This document shows positions 19,601 to 26,477 of a stretch of DNA of 56,430 bases, one piece after another. This DNA comes from Streptosporangiaceae bacterium. Lineage in GTDB: Bacteria > Actinomycetota > Actinomycetes > Streptosporangiales > Streptosporangiaceae. Under the pieces are notes generated by a model. The model ran no database searches. It worked only from the letters and a program-made list of their open reading frames with translations, and was not told where the DNA came from. Position 1 is the first letter of the stretch. Every line of letters begins with the position of its first letter. A program made the position numbers and the translations under genes. The stretch is from NCBI GenBank assembly GCA_019245115.1, contig JAFARZ010000183.1, positions 1 through 56,430 of the forward strand, in the 5' to 3' direction.

Positions 19601-20288
19601 CGTGGATGTCGCCGGTGGTGCGCCACAGGTTGCCGACCGGCGACCAGGTGGAGTTCGGCACGCCATAGTCGGTCTTCTCGCAGATGCTGAACACGATCGC
19701 GTGCCCGGTCTTGGCTCGCGCGGCCGCCAGCGCGTCGCGCATCGTGTCGTAACGCTGGATTGTGGCTTGCTGGTTCTGGCCATCCGGAGGGATGTCGCAG
19801 TCGTCGTACTTGAGATAGTCGACGCGCCACTCGGCGAAGGTCAGCGCGTCCTGGTATTCGTGTCCCAGGCTGCCCGGGAAGCCGTGGCTGGAGCAGGTGT
19901 GGGTGCCGGAATCCTCGTAGATACCAAGCTTCAGTCCCAGGGAGTGTACGTAATCGGCGACCGATTTGATGCCGTCGGGAAACTTCGCCGGATCGGGTAC
20001 CAGGTTGCCGTTCGCGTCCCGCTGCGGTTCCGCCCAGCAGTCGTCGATGTTCACGTACTGGTAGCCGGCCGCCTGCATGCCGTTCTTGTGCATGGCCAGC
20101 GCCGTCTGCTCGACGAGCTGCTCGCTGACGTTGCATTTGAACGCGTTCCAGTCGTTCCAGCCCATCGGCGGCGTGCGCGCCAGCCCGTTGTTCAGCGCGG
20201 ATGCGGTCGGCGCGAGTGCGGCCTGGATGGATACGGCCGATGCGGCCAGTGCCAGCGGGACCGTGATCAAGGCGATGATCCGGCGCAT
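16620..20288 (-). CDS. GH27 alpha-galactosidase fused to a right-handed beta-helix and Fn3 domains
   Basis: 1222-aa secreted multidomain enzyme. After a signal peptide (~residues 1-32) comes a GH27 catalytic domain (~33-330, TPPMGWNDWNAFKCN). Its nucleophile is in VDYLKYDDCD and its acid/base Asp in RPGAWNDPDMLEIG. Next is the beta-sandwich C-domain (~330-405). A right-handed parallel beta-helix follows (~410-1040, ladder segments such as NVISGNLIENP and NQILDNHFY). Two Fn3-like modules close the protein (~1045-1222). GH27 enzymes release alpha-galactose or alpha-GalNAc; the beta-helix may be a second carbohydrase. AAGGAG at 20294-20299 favours the second of two adjacent ATGs (20288). It is last in the operon. 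Confidence 0.88.
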   Translation of the reverse strand: MRRIIALITVPLALAASAVSIQAALAPTASALNNGLARTPPMGWNDWNAFKCNVSEQLVEQTALAMHKNGMQAAGYQYVNIDDCWAEPQRDANGNLVPDPAKFPDGIKSVADYVHSLGLKLGIYEDSGTHTCSSHGFPGSLGHEYQDALTFAEWRVDYLKYDDCDIPPDGQNQQATIQRYDTMRDALAAARAKTGHAIVFSICEKTDYGVPNSTWSPVGNLWRTTGDIHDTFASMLSNFTKNVQLADLARPGAWNDPDMLEIGNGGMTATEERTEFSLWAEMAAPLIAGTDLRSPSAQTLATYENKNVIAVDQDRLGQQGRPVQDANGLWVLTKPLADGSRAVVLFNSTGTAATISTTATQVGLWPAPSYSLKDLWQGTTSDTTGTISGSVPAHGVIMYRVTRSGAAAGTVIHVSPHQGDTLARAQQLVRSLDKNMHGDITVELESGTYRLTQPLSFTAQDSGTNGHDVVWTAAPGAHPVLSGSDRITGWRPPAPGSTAWSAPVPAGLQTRQLYVNGVRADVASGPLPVKLTPTSTGYTASAETMDTWRNPSQIEFVYTGGEGYWSLHTGGLGAWTEPRCPVAAISGTTITMAEPCWDNSTKRVLRTDGSGRTVNLVGPATLGNGEIPAYAANAYELLTQPGQWYLDGSGHTIYYIPRPGQDMRDADVEAPVLQTLVSGQGARNLVFKGIQYSYATWLTPSTPEGFSEIQANYTITGPDGYATQGLCQFITGGTCPYGNWTQEPGNVDFNHDTNVRWLDDTFTHLGAAGLRLGDGSQNDVVQGSIFTDISGNGIEVGGVDEPEPAAAAEHTTGNQILDNHFYALPVEYHGGVAIDVGYAERTLIAHNQIDNTAYTAISLGWGGWPDKIKQPATPNYSNGNVISGNLIENPMQELADGGAIYTQGITGTSLADGEQITGNVILSALDHGHAIYTDNGATFITVNGNVEFGDENDWGSRHTDYTPGATGDDPLVIENNYWQQGDQDSSASNVTVSGNHIISALSQAPASILGNAGLQWPYRSLASEDTGRLASVPEAPDQVAAFAAAGKGYVAWNPSFVANGAPVTGYTVTASPGGASVTVPATAPYAVVPGLTNGTAYTFAVRAINRAGASAPSLPSAPVTVASSAGAVPSAPAAVKIEPGNGTVSVHITAPASAGGTPVIGYTVSGSGIPATTFTGHHVLWGATGTNTIFVTIGGLTSAQTHTFSVAAVNATGTGAAATASG

Positions 20289-20315
20289 CATGACTCCTTC
20301 ACTGCTTCGTCACTT

Positions 20316-22676
20316 TCACTGCTTCGGGAGCCCGATGGATACCGGGCCGAGCGTTTTGGCGGTCGTGGCGGGCCGGCCGGTCACCGGCGCGAACGGCAGT
20401 GCCTGCGCGCTGACCGGCTGTATGAGGTAAGCACCGCCGCTGTGCAATGTGAGCGGGAACCGCTGGGCGGACGTGGTGAACAGGATGTGATTGCGCGCGT
20501 CGAGCACTCGCACCGTCTGGCCCGGCCAGGGATTGTCCAGCTGGATCGTCTCGTTGGTCCCCGCTTCTACTGCCACCGTCGTGGGCGTCCCGTCTGTCAC
20601 CTGCACGTCCACGCGGCTGCGGCCGGCGATGGCGACCGACCCCGCCACGCTCCAGTCATGAGGCCACGCGGGTGCCACCGCGACCACGCCGTCGTTGTCC
20701 TGGACCAGGGCGGTCTGTAGCGCGAGTGCGACGTTGGCGCTCTGCTCCACGTACGGCGGGCCGGCGATGAAGTGGGCCATTCCGGACGGGTAGAGCTGGT
20801 ACTTCTCGGTCAGCGCGATCAGGTTCTGTTCGACCGCGTCGGCCAGGCCGAGCTGGGCCGCGTCCACCGCGTCGAAGCTCCAGTCGTTGACGTCCACGTT
20901 GGGCCGTTCGCTGTAACTGCGCAGGGCGAGCTGACTGTCCGGGCCGATGAGCTTGTAGGGCCATACCGGTTCCATCCCGATGTTCTCGGTGTTGTGCAGC
21001 GGCGCGGTGGGCTGGTAGGAATCCGCGATCATCCCGTTGACCAGTGGAAACTGAGGCAGTCTCAGCACGGCGGCCTTCAACTGGCTGACCAGGCCGGGAT
21101 CACGGTGCAGCAGCCGCGCCGCCTGGGCGATCACCGGGAACACCGCCTGCATCGCGGCGATGTCGGTGGTCGGGTCCTGCACCTCCCACTGGGTCTCGTG
21201 CGCGTTGGCCACCGTGTGCAGCAGCCTGTCAGGGCCGGGTTTCGCGTAGGCCAGCAGGAACTGGCCGACATCCGCCATCAGCGGGTACATGCCGGCCAGG
21301 AACTTGGTGTCGCCGGTGTACAGGTACTGCCACCAGGCATACAGGGTCAGCTCCGCGCCGCTGGTGACGTTCTCGCCGTTGTAGGTGGGCGGCACCAGGC
21401 TGCTGCAGGACAGGTTCCGCGTGGCGTGCGTGCCGCCGTTGTAGGCTTGCGTCCCGTTGGAGTAGCCGTTGCCGTTGAACCGCATGGTCTCCGGCACGCA
21501 CGCCCCGGGCAGGCCGGGGAACTGCTGCGCGGTCCAGGCCCGGATGTTCGCCAGATTGTCGCGGTACATGCCGAAGAACGGGTCGTTCAGGAACGGCACG
21601 CCCGCGCCCTGGTCCGCGGCGAGTTGCATCCGCTGGTTCCATATCCAGTAGGCGGCGGGGTCCCATTGCACGGTGTCCTGGAGCCAGCTGAACAGGTCGG
21701 CGGTTCCGGCCTGTGAGCCGGCCAGGTCGCCCGACCCGCGCTCGGCCGCCGCCGTGTACAGGTAGATCGTCCGCAGGTTCTCCAGATATTGCCCGGTGCC
21801 ATCGGCCGAGTTGATCTCCAGCGGATCGGCCTGCTGCCAGTACCGGTGCCACCAGGCCCGGGTGGCCGCGTCCATGTCCGGGGTTGCGGTCGGCGCGGTG
21901 AGCAGCTGACGGGCGGTCGCGAGCGCGTCGCCGCCGGTCCAGTGCGGGGCGGCCACCACGACGCGGTAGCTGCCGTCGGCGTCCGGCCTGAAGCTGACCT
22001 GAACGGTCAGCGGATTGACCACGCTCGCCGTCACGTCCCGGCCGGCCGCGGTGATGGCGGCCAGCGAGCCGTAGGTCTGGCCGGTGCCGCCCGGGTAGGC
22101 CGGGTCGCTCGCGTCGGTCCAGGTCTGGGCCAGGGTGCCGGTCCCGGCGACGGCGGCGGCGGTGGGCGTCCGCGGCTGCCACAACTCCACCTGCGCGGTC
22201 TGTTCCGTGACTGGGTCGGCGCCTGTCACCGAGATCACCACATCGGGTTGATCGGACTCGACCGAGACCGTGGCGGTCATGCCGCCGCCGGATTCGATCA
22301 GTTCGCCGTTGTACAGGTCGAGGACGGCATGGAAGTCAGGGGCGCTGGTCAGCTTGCTGAGCCCTGGTATCACCACCCAGCCGGGAGAGCGGCGGTACGG
22401 CATGGTGTCGGCCCGGTTGAGCTGGATCGTCATGCCATCGGCGGCCCACACCGCGGCGCCGAGCTGCCCGTCGCCGAGCGGCATCGACTGGCTGGGCTGG
22501 GTGTTGGCCTGGCCGAGCACGATGTCGGAGCGCCCGGCTACCCCTGCCGGGTCGACCACGAAGTGCCCGTCCCGCCAGGCGGTTGTCGTGCCCGCGCTCG
22601 CATTGGCGGACCCTGATGTAGCAGCTATCACACCGAGAACAAGAACACTGGACACAATGACCGGCGCGCTGCGCAT
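20316..22676 (-). CDS. Secreted DUF5703/GH95-like glycoside hydrolase
   Basis: 786-aa exported protein. The signal peptide spans residues ~1-27 (ending SANASA). The N-terminal beta-domain (~40-270) contains PLGDGQLGAAVWAADGMTIQ and LNRADTMPYRR, typical of DUF5703/GH95 N-domains. An (alpha/alpha)6 barrel follows (~280-690), then a C-terminal beta-domain. The glycan target is not determined; relatives act on fucosides or galactosides. Candidate acidic catalytic residues are in HETQWEVQDPT. ATG 22676 is preferred because GAAGG precedes it at 8 nt; the GTG at 22685 directly abuts that site. It is the middle gene of the three-gene operon (22 nt after the GH3 gene, 27 nt before the GH27 gene). Confidence 0.82.
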   Translation of the reverse strand: MRSAPVIVSSVLVLGVIAATSGSANASAGTTTAWRDGHFVVDPAGVAGRSDIVLGQANTQPSQSMPLGDGQLGAAVWAADGMTIQLNRADTMPYRRSPGWVVIPGLSKLTSAPDFHAVLDLYNGELIESGGGMTATVSVESDQPDVVISVTGADPVTEQTAQVELWQPRTPTAAAVAGTGTLAQTWTDASDPAYPGGTGQTYGSLAAITAAGRDVTASVVNPLTVQVSFRPDADGSYRVVVAAPHWTGGDALATARQLLTAPTATPDMDAATRAWWHRYWQQADPLEINSADGTGQYLENLRTIYLYTAAAERGSGDLAGSQAGTADLFSWLQDTVQWDPAAYWIWNQRMQLAADQGAGVPFLNDPFFGMYRDNLANIRAWTAQQFPGLPGACVPETMRFNGNGYSNGTQAYNGGTHATRNLSCSSLVPPTYNGENVTSGAELTLYAWWQYLYTGDTKFLAGMYPLMADVGQFLLAYAKPGPDRLLHTVANAHETQWEVQDPTTDIAAMQAVFPVIAQAARLLHRDPGLVSQLKAAVLRLPQFPLVNGMIADSYQPTAPLHNTENIGMEPVWPYKLIGPDSQLALRSYSERPNVDVNDWSFDAVDAAQLGLADAVEQNLIALTEKYQLYPSGMAHFIAGPPYVEQSANVALALQTALVQDNDGVVAVAPAWPHDWSVAGSVAIAGRSRVDVQVTDGTPTTVAVEAGTNETIQLDNPWPGQTVRVLDARNHILFTTSAQRFPLTLHSGGAYLIQPVSAQALPFAPVTGRPATTAKTLGPVSIGLPKQ

Positions 22677-22698
22677 CTGCTTCACCTTCGGGTTCTGG

Positions 22699-25380
22699 TC
22701 AGCGGGACGTGAGCTGCAAGCTTCCTCGCAGCGGCAGGTTGGCCAGCGCGGAGGAATCCCCGACGTAGACCTCGTAGGCGCCCGGAGCCACCGCCCAGGC
22801 GCCGGCGCTGGTGTTCCAGTAGGCCAGCGAGCTGGCCGGCAGCGCGAACCGCACCAGGGTGTGCTGACCCGGCGCCAGCGAGACCCGCTGGAACGCCTTG
22901 AGCTGGCGCGGCGGCTCGCCGATCGCGGCCGGGTCCCCGATGTAGAGCTGGGCGACCTCAGCTCCGGCTCGGTGGCCGGTGTTGGCCACCTCCGCGCTTA
23001 TTACGACGTGGCCGTCGGCCTGCCGCACCGACAGGTGGCTGAAGCCGAACTGGGTGTAGGAAAGCCCGAAGCCGAACGGGAACAGCGGTGTGACGCCCTC
23101 CGCGTCGTCCCATCGGTAGCCGACGTTGAGGCCCTCGCTGTAGGTGGCCGTCCCGTTCACGCCCGGATACTGGGCCGGCGTGCTGGCGGGCACGGCGTTG
23201 TCCGAGGCCGGGAACGTGATCGGCAGCTTGCCGGACGGGTTGACGTCGCCGAACAGCACCGGGGCGATCGCGTTGCCGTCCTCTTCTCCCGGGTACCACG
23301 CCTCCACCACGGCGGCCACCTGGCCGAGCCATGGCATCAGCACCGGGTCGCCGGTGTTCAGCACCACCACGGTGTGCGGGTTGACGCTCGCCACCGCCTC
23401 GATGAGCTGGTCCTGGAAACCGGGCAGTTCGAGGTCGGCGCGGTCCACGCCTTCGGCGGTCTCGTCACCGGCGAACACCACCGCGGTCTGGGCGGCCCTT
23501 GCGGCTTGGACCGCGCTGTCGATCAGCGGGTTGTCCGCGCCAGCCGGCAGCTGCCAGCTCAGTTCGGCCAGCCCCATGCCGCTGGTCGCGTAGTCGACCT
23601 GGATGGCGTACCCGGTGCCGGCCGTCAGGCCGACGGTCTTGCTCACCGTCTGCGCCGGGAAGCTGCCGCCATCGCTCACCAGCTTGGTGCCGTTGAGGTA
23701 CAGAGTTCCCTTCGAGTGCGTGGTCAGGCTGAGCGTGTAGCTGCCGGATACCCGCGGGGTGAGCGTTCCCGTCCAGCGCACCGAGTAAGTGCTGGCCGAG
23801 TTCACCCCGGCCGGCGGCAGCGCGTTCTGGTCGACGTACGGCTCCACTCGGGAGACCACCGGCGTGCCCGACCAGTCCGGGTTGTTGAAATACTGCGCCA
23901 GCAGGCCCTGCGTACCGCTGCCGCCAGCCGGGGTCAGCGCATAGCCCGGGATGGCGTCCGGGCCCATGTTGACCGGCGGCGCGCCCGCGTAGCTGACGCT
24001 GATGTGCCGCGCCCTGGCGGTTGCGGTGATCGCCTGTAGCGGGCTTACCGTGTAGAGCGGCGCCACCTTGGGACTGCCGTCGCCGCCCGCCGACGCGGTG
24101 CCGGCCTCCGGCCCGATGAGCGCGATCGAGGAGGTCCGCGCCGGATCGAGCGGCAGCGTGTCCGTATCGTTCTTGAGCAGCACGGTGCCGGCCTCGGCCA
24201 GGCCGCGGGCCACCGCTCCGTCGGCGGCCGCCGGAATCGGGGTGACCGGCGGCGCGGGCCGGTCGAACAGCCCGAGGGCGAACATGCTCCGCAGGATCCG
24301 GTGCACGATCCCGTCCAGGGTCGCCTTGCTCACCTGCCCGGCCGTGACCGCCGCGGCCAGGGCCGGCCCGAAGTACGTGGCGCTTGGCAGTTCCAGGCTG
24401 GCGCCCGCGTTGGCGGCGTCCGCCGTGCTGTGGATGGAGTCGAAGTCGGATACCACGAACCCCCGGAAGCCTTTCTCCAGCGCGCCGAGCAGCGCGGCGC
24501 TGTCGCACGCGTGCACGCCGTTGACCAGGTTCTTGGCGCACATCACCGATCCGGCTCCGGCGCGGGTGGCCGCGAAGAAGGCCGGATAGTAGATCTCCTC
24601 CAGCGTCCGCTGGTCGATCAGCTCGTTGATCGTGTCGCGGTTGGTTTCCTGGTTGTTGGCCGCGTAGTGCTTGGGGGTCGCGATCACGCCGTGGGACTGG
24701 ATGCCCGTGACGTCGCCCGCCGCGATCGCCCCGGCCAGATACGGATCCTCCCCGTAAGCCTCAAACGTCCGACCATTGATCGGAACGCGGGCGATGTTGA
24801 TGTCCGGACCCTCCACGTCGTTGCGCCCCTGATCGAGCGCTTCGCTGCCTTCGATCGAGCCGTACCGCTGGGCGGCGGCCGGATCCCACGTCGCGGCCAG
24901 CGAGATCGGGGCGGGCAGCGCGGTCGCCGGATACTGCACCGGCGCACCGGTGCTGATCCCGGCCGATCCGTTGGTGAGGAGCAGGGCCGGGATGCACAGC
25001 GACGGGATCGCGGGCACCTCGCGGCTTTGTGTCGCGGTCGACACGGACGCCGTCTCCTGGACCTCCTGTGCCAGGGTCAGCTGAGGTATCAGCAAGCTGA
25101 CGCGCTGATCAGGAGACAGCCGGGTATCCATCCACGGCGCCGGCTGGCCGTTGCAAGTACCCGCCGCCCCGCCTGCCCGCCCCGCCGGATCTGCTGCCCG
25201 CCCCGCCGGGTCTGCTGCCTGGCCTGCGACCCTGGCCACCCGCCCCCCGGCCCCGGCCAAGGCCGCCGCCCGGGCCGGGCCAGGAACTCCTGTAGCGAGC
25301 GACAAAGTCATCACTACCAGCGCGATCGCGCAGATCCAAACCCGCCGCGAGCGCTTGCTGAGGCGTGCTCTGAGTTCCAT
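22699..25380 (-). CDS. Secreted GH3 family glycoside hydrolase with inserted PA14 domain
   Basis: 893-aa exported beta-glycosidase. The signal peptide lies in residues ~1-39, followed by a low-complexity linker with repeated DPAGRA (~50-72). The GH3 (beta/alpha)8 domain carries VEGPDINIARVPINGRTFEA and GVIATPKHYAANNQETNRD, with the nucleophile Asp in GFVVSDFDSIHS. A PA14 domain (~480-600, LLAQYFNNPDWSGTP) is inserted in the alpha/beta sandwich, and a C-terminal Fn3-like domain is present (LSVRQADGHVVISAEVANTG). Substrates are probably beta-glucosides or similar. It is the first gene of the glycan operon, and ATG 25380 has a GGGAG site. Confidence 0.92.
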   Translation of the reverse strand: MELRARLSKRSRRVWICAIALVVMTLSLATGVPGPARAAALAGAGGRVARVAGQAADPAGRAADPAGRAGGAAGTCNGQPAPWMDTRLSPDQRVSLLIPQLTLAQEVQETASVSTATQSREVPAIPSLCIPALLLTNGSAGISTGAPVQYPATALPAPISLAATWDPAAAQRYGSIEGSEALDQGRNDVEGPDINIARVPINGRTFEAYGEDPYLAGAIAAGDVTGIQSHGVIATPKHYAANNQETNRDTINELIDQRTLEEIYYPAFFAATRAGAGSVMCAKNLVNGVHACDSAALLGALEKGFRGFVVSDFDSIHSTADAANAGASLELPSATYFGPALAAAVTAGQVSKATLDGIVHRILRSMFALGLFDRPAPPVTPIPAAADGAVARGLAEAGTVLLKNDTDTLPLDPARTSSIALIGPEAGTASAGGDGSPKVAPLYTVSPLQAITATARARHISVSYAGAPPVNMGPDAIPGYALTPAGGSGTQGLLAQYFNNPDWSGTPVVSRVEPYVDQNALPPAGVNSASTYSVRWTGTLTPRVSGSYTLSLTTHSKGTLYLNGTKLVSDGGSFPAQTVSKTVGLTAGTGYAIQVDYATSGMGLAELSWQLPAGADNPLIDSAVQAARAAQTAVVFAGDETAEGVDRADLELPGFQDQLIEAVASVNPHTVVVLNTGDPVLMPWLGQVAAVVEAWYPGEEDGNAIAPVLFGDVNPSGKLPITFPASDNAVPASTPAQYPGVNGTATYSEGLNVGYRWDDAEGVTPLFPFGFGLSYTQFGFSHLSVRQADGHVVISAEVANTGHRAGAEVAQLYIGDPAAIGEPPRQLKAFQRVSLAPGQHTLVRFALPASSLAYWNTSAGAWAVAPGAYEVYVGDSSALANLPLRGSLQLTSR

Positions 25381-25422
25381 GGCCGCTCCCCACTGCCGGG
25401 TTCGCTGCCCCCCACAAAAAAG

Positions 25423-25469
25423 TAAACTTTCCGAACAATACTAAACATCGGATGATTTGCGACTGTCAA
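25423..25469 (-). promoter_or_regulatory. Candidate promoter and operator of the glycan-degradation operon
   Basis: On the minus strand, TTGACA (25464-25469) and TAGTAT (25438-25443) form a promoter-like pair with a long 20-nt spacer. Just downstream, TCGGAAAGTTTA (25423-25434) overlaps the expected transcription start. It contains the AAACTTTC core found in operators of Streptomyces xylanase and other carbohydrate genes, which suggests repression by a LacI-family protein encoded elsewhere. Confidence 0.4.
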
Positions 25470-25642
25470 GAGCCGAAGCGGATCCGCCGGTGCGCCCGCC
25501 CGCCACCTGTACTAGTGGCGCGCCTATGTTTGCCTCGTTGGTATGCGGTGAGCCTGCTTGGACCGCAGGGGCTGATGTCGGCAATGCAGGCCTCGTGTGC
25601 GGCCAGCCCGCCACCGGCCGGCCCGGTGCCCGGCGGCTGACC

Positions 25643-25684
25643 CCGATTTCCTGAGCCGAAAATAGTTTCGTCTCGGGAAATCGG
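25643..25684. repeat. Near-perfect 42-nt hairpin
   Basis: CCGATTTCC (25643-25651) pairs exactly with 25676-25684. Pairing continues through GAG/CTC and CGAAA/TTTCG with only a T-G wobble and one mismatch, leaving the loop ATAG. It lies between divergent operons, so it is not an obvious terminator. Confidence 0.7.
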
Positions 25685-26054
25685 CTTCAAGGTCACGGCA
25701 CGCCTCCAGCTGGCTTGCACCGATCTTCAAGGCGCGACCGGGCAAATAACCGGTTGTGGCACTAGCGCCCCGCTGCTGCAGGAGCGACCTGACGGGCGAG
25801 TGATCCGATGAAGCACCAGCCCGCTCCATCCCTCGTGCCGCCCCCGCGTGCCGCCCCCGCGCGCTGTCCCCCGCCCGTAGCCGCGTCACCTCACGCCGCC
25901 GCCCCTCTCCACGCCGGATATTTCACCATTTGCGCCTTGGCCTCCCCAGATCGGGGAGGGATTGTCGGCGGTTGTGAACATTCCGAGTTTGGCGCAGTAG
26001 TGAACGGCTGTCAGGTTTGCTGGGATATGACCTGTTACGTGGACGGCGGTCGCG

Positions 26055-26140
26055 GTGGACGACCTGGAAGAAAATGGCTCTGCGGAAGAAAGGGTGCCGG
26101 TTTCCGGCGCCTTTTCTTCCAGAGAGCTCCAAACTTCCAC
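26055..26140. repeat. Nested hairpin element, copy B
   Basis: The GC core (26093-26100 with 26104-26111, loop TTT) and the 3' arm ending AAACTTCCACG are near copies of the element at 7279-7337. Intermediate arms CTCT..GGAAGAAA and TTTCTTCC..AGAG also pair. Unlike copy A it lies some 700 nt upstream of the GH3 operon and is not placed as a terminator. Confidence 0.65.
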
Positions 26141-26477
26141 GAGATGGCTGGTCTATATGCCCGCTATGTGCTAATAAGTGCAAGTTCACCAGGCTGTGCG
26201 GCGTTTAGCAAAGGCGACATAGCTGACATACCGCAAACGCGCGCTATTCTGGAAAGCTCACATTCGGGGTAGCGGTCCGCAATAATCGATCCGCTCTGTC
26301 AAGGCATCCAAGTCCAGCAGTAGAAAACGGGCAAATGGCGAAATGTCCGGCGAGAGCGGGGATGCGGGGGTTGCACGCGGGAGCGCGGCATGTGCGGGTG
26401 GCATGTAGGAGCGCGGGATGCGCCGGGCAACAGCATGCGGGGCCGGAGTGCGCGGCGGGGAAAGGAGAGCGGATGGG

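Larger units (their letters stand above)
25470..26477. other. 1-kb intergenic region rich in palindromes, no gene supported
   Basis: Open frames here (for example 25808-26272) have Pro/Ala-rich or irregular sequence, no ribosome binding site and no recognisable domain. The region contains a near-perfect hairpin at 25643-25684, the dispersed element copy B at 26055-26140, and a G-rich stretch with repeated GCGGGAGCGCGG-like words near 26340-26470 just downstream of the S9 peptidase gene. Confidence 0.6.

Noticed and set aside
25808..26272. 154-codon plus-strand open frame in the 1-kb intergenic region
   Set aside because: It crosses hairpin element B, has no ribosome binding site and no family-like sequence.
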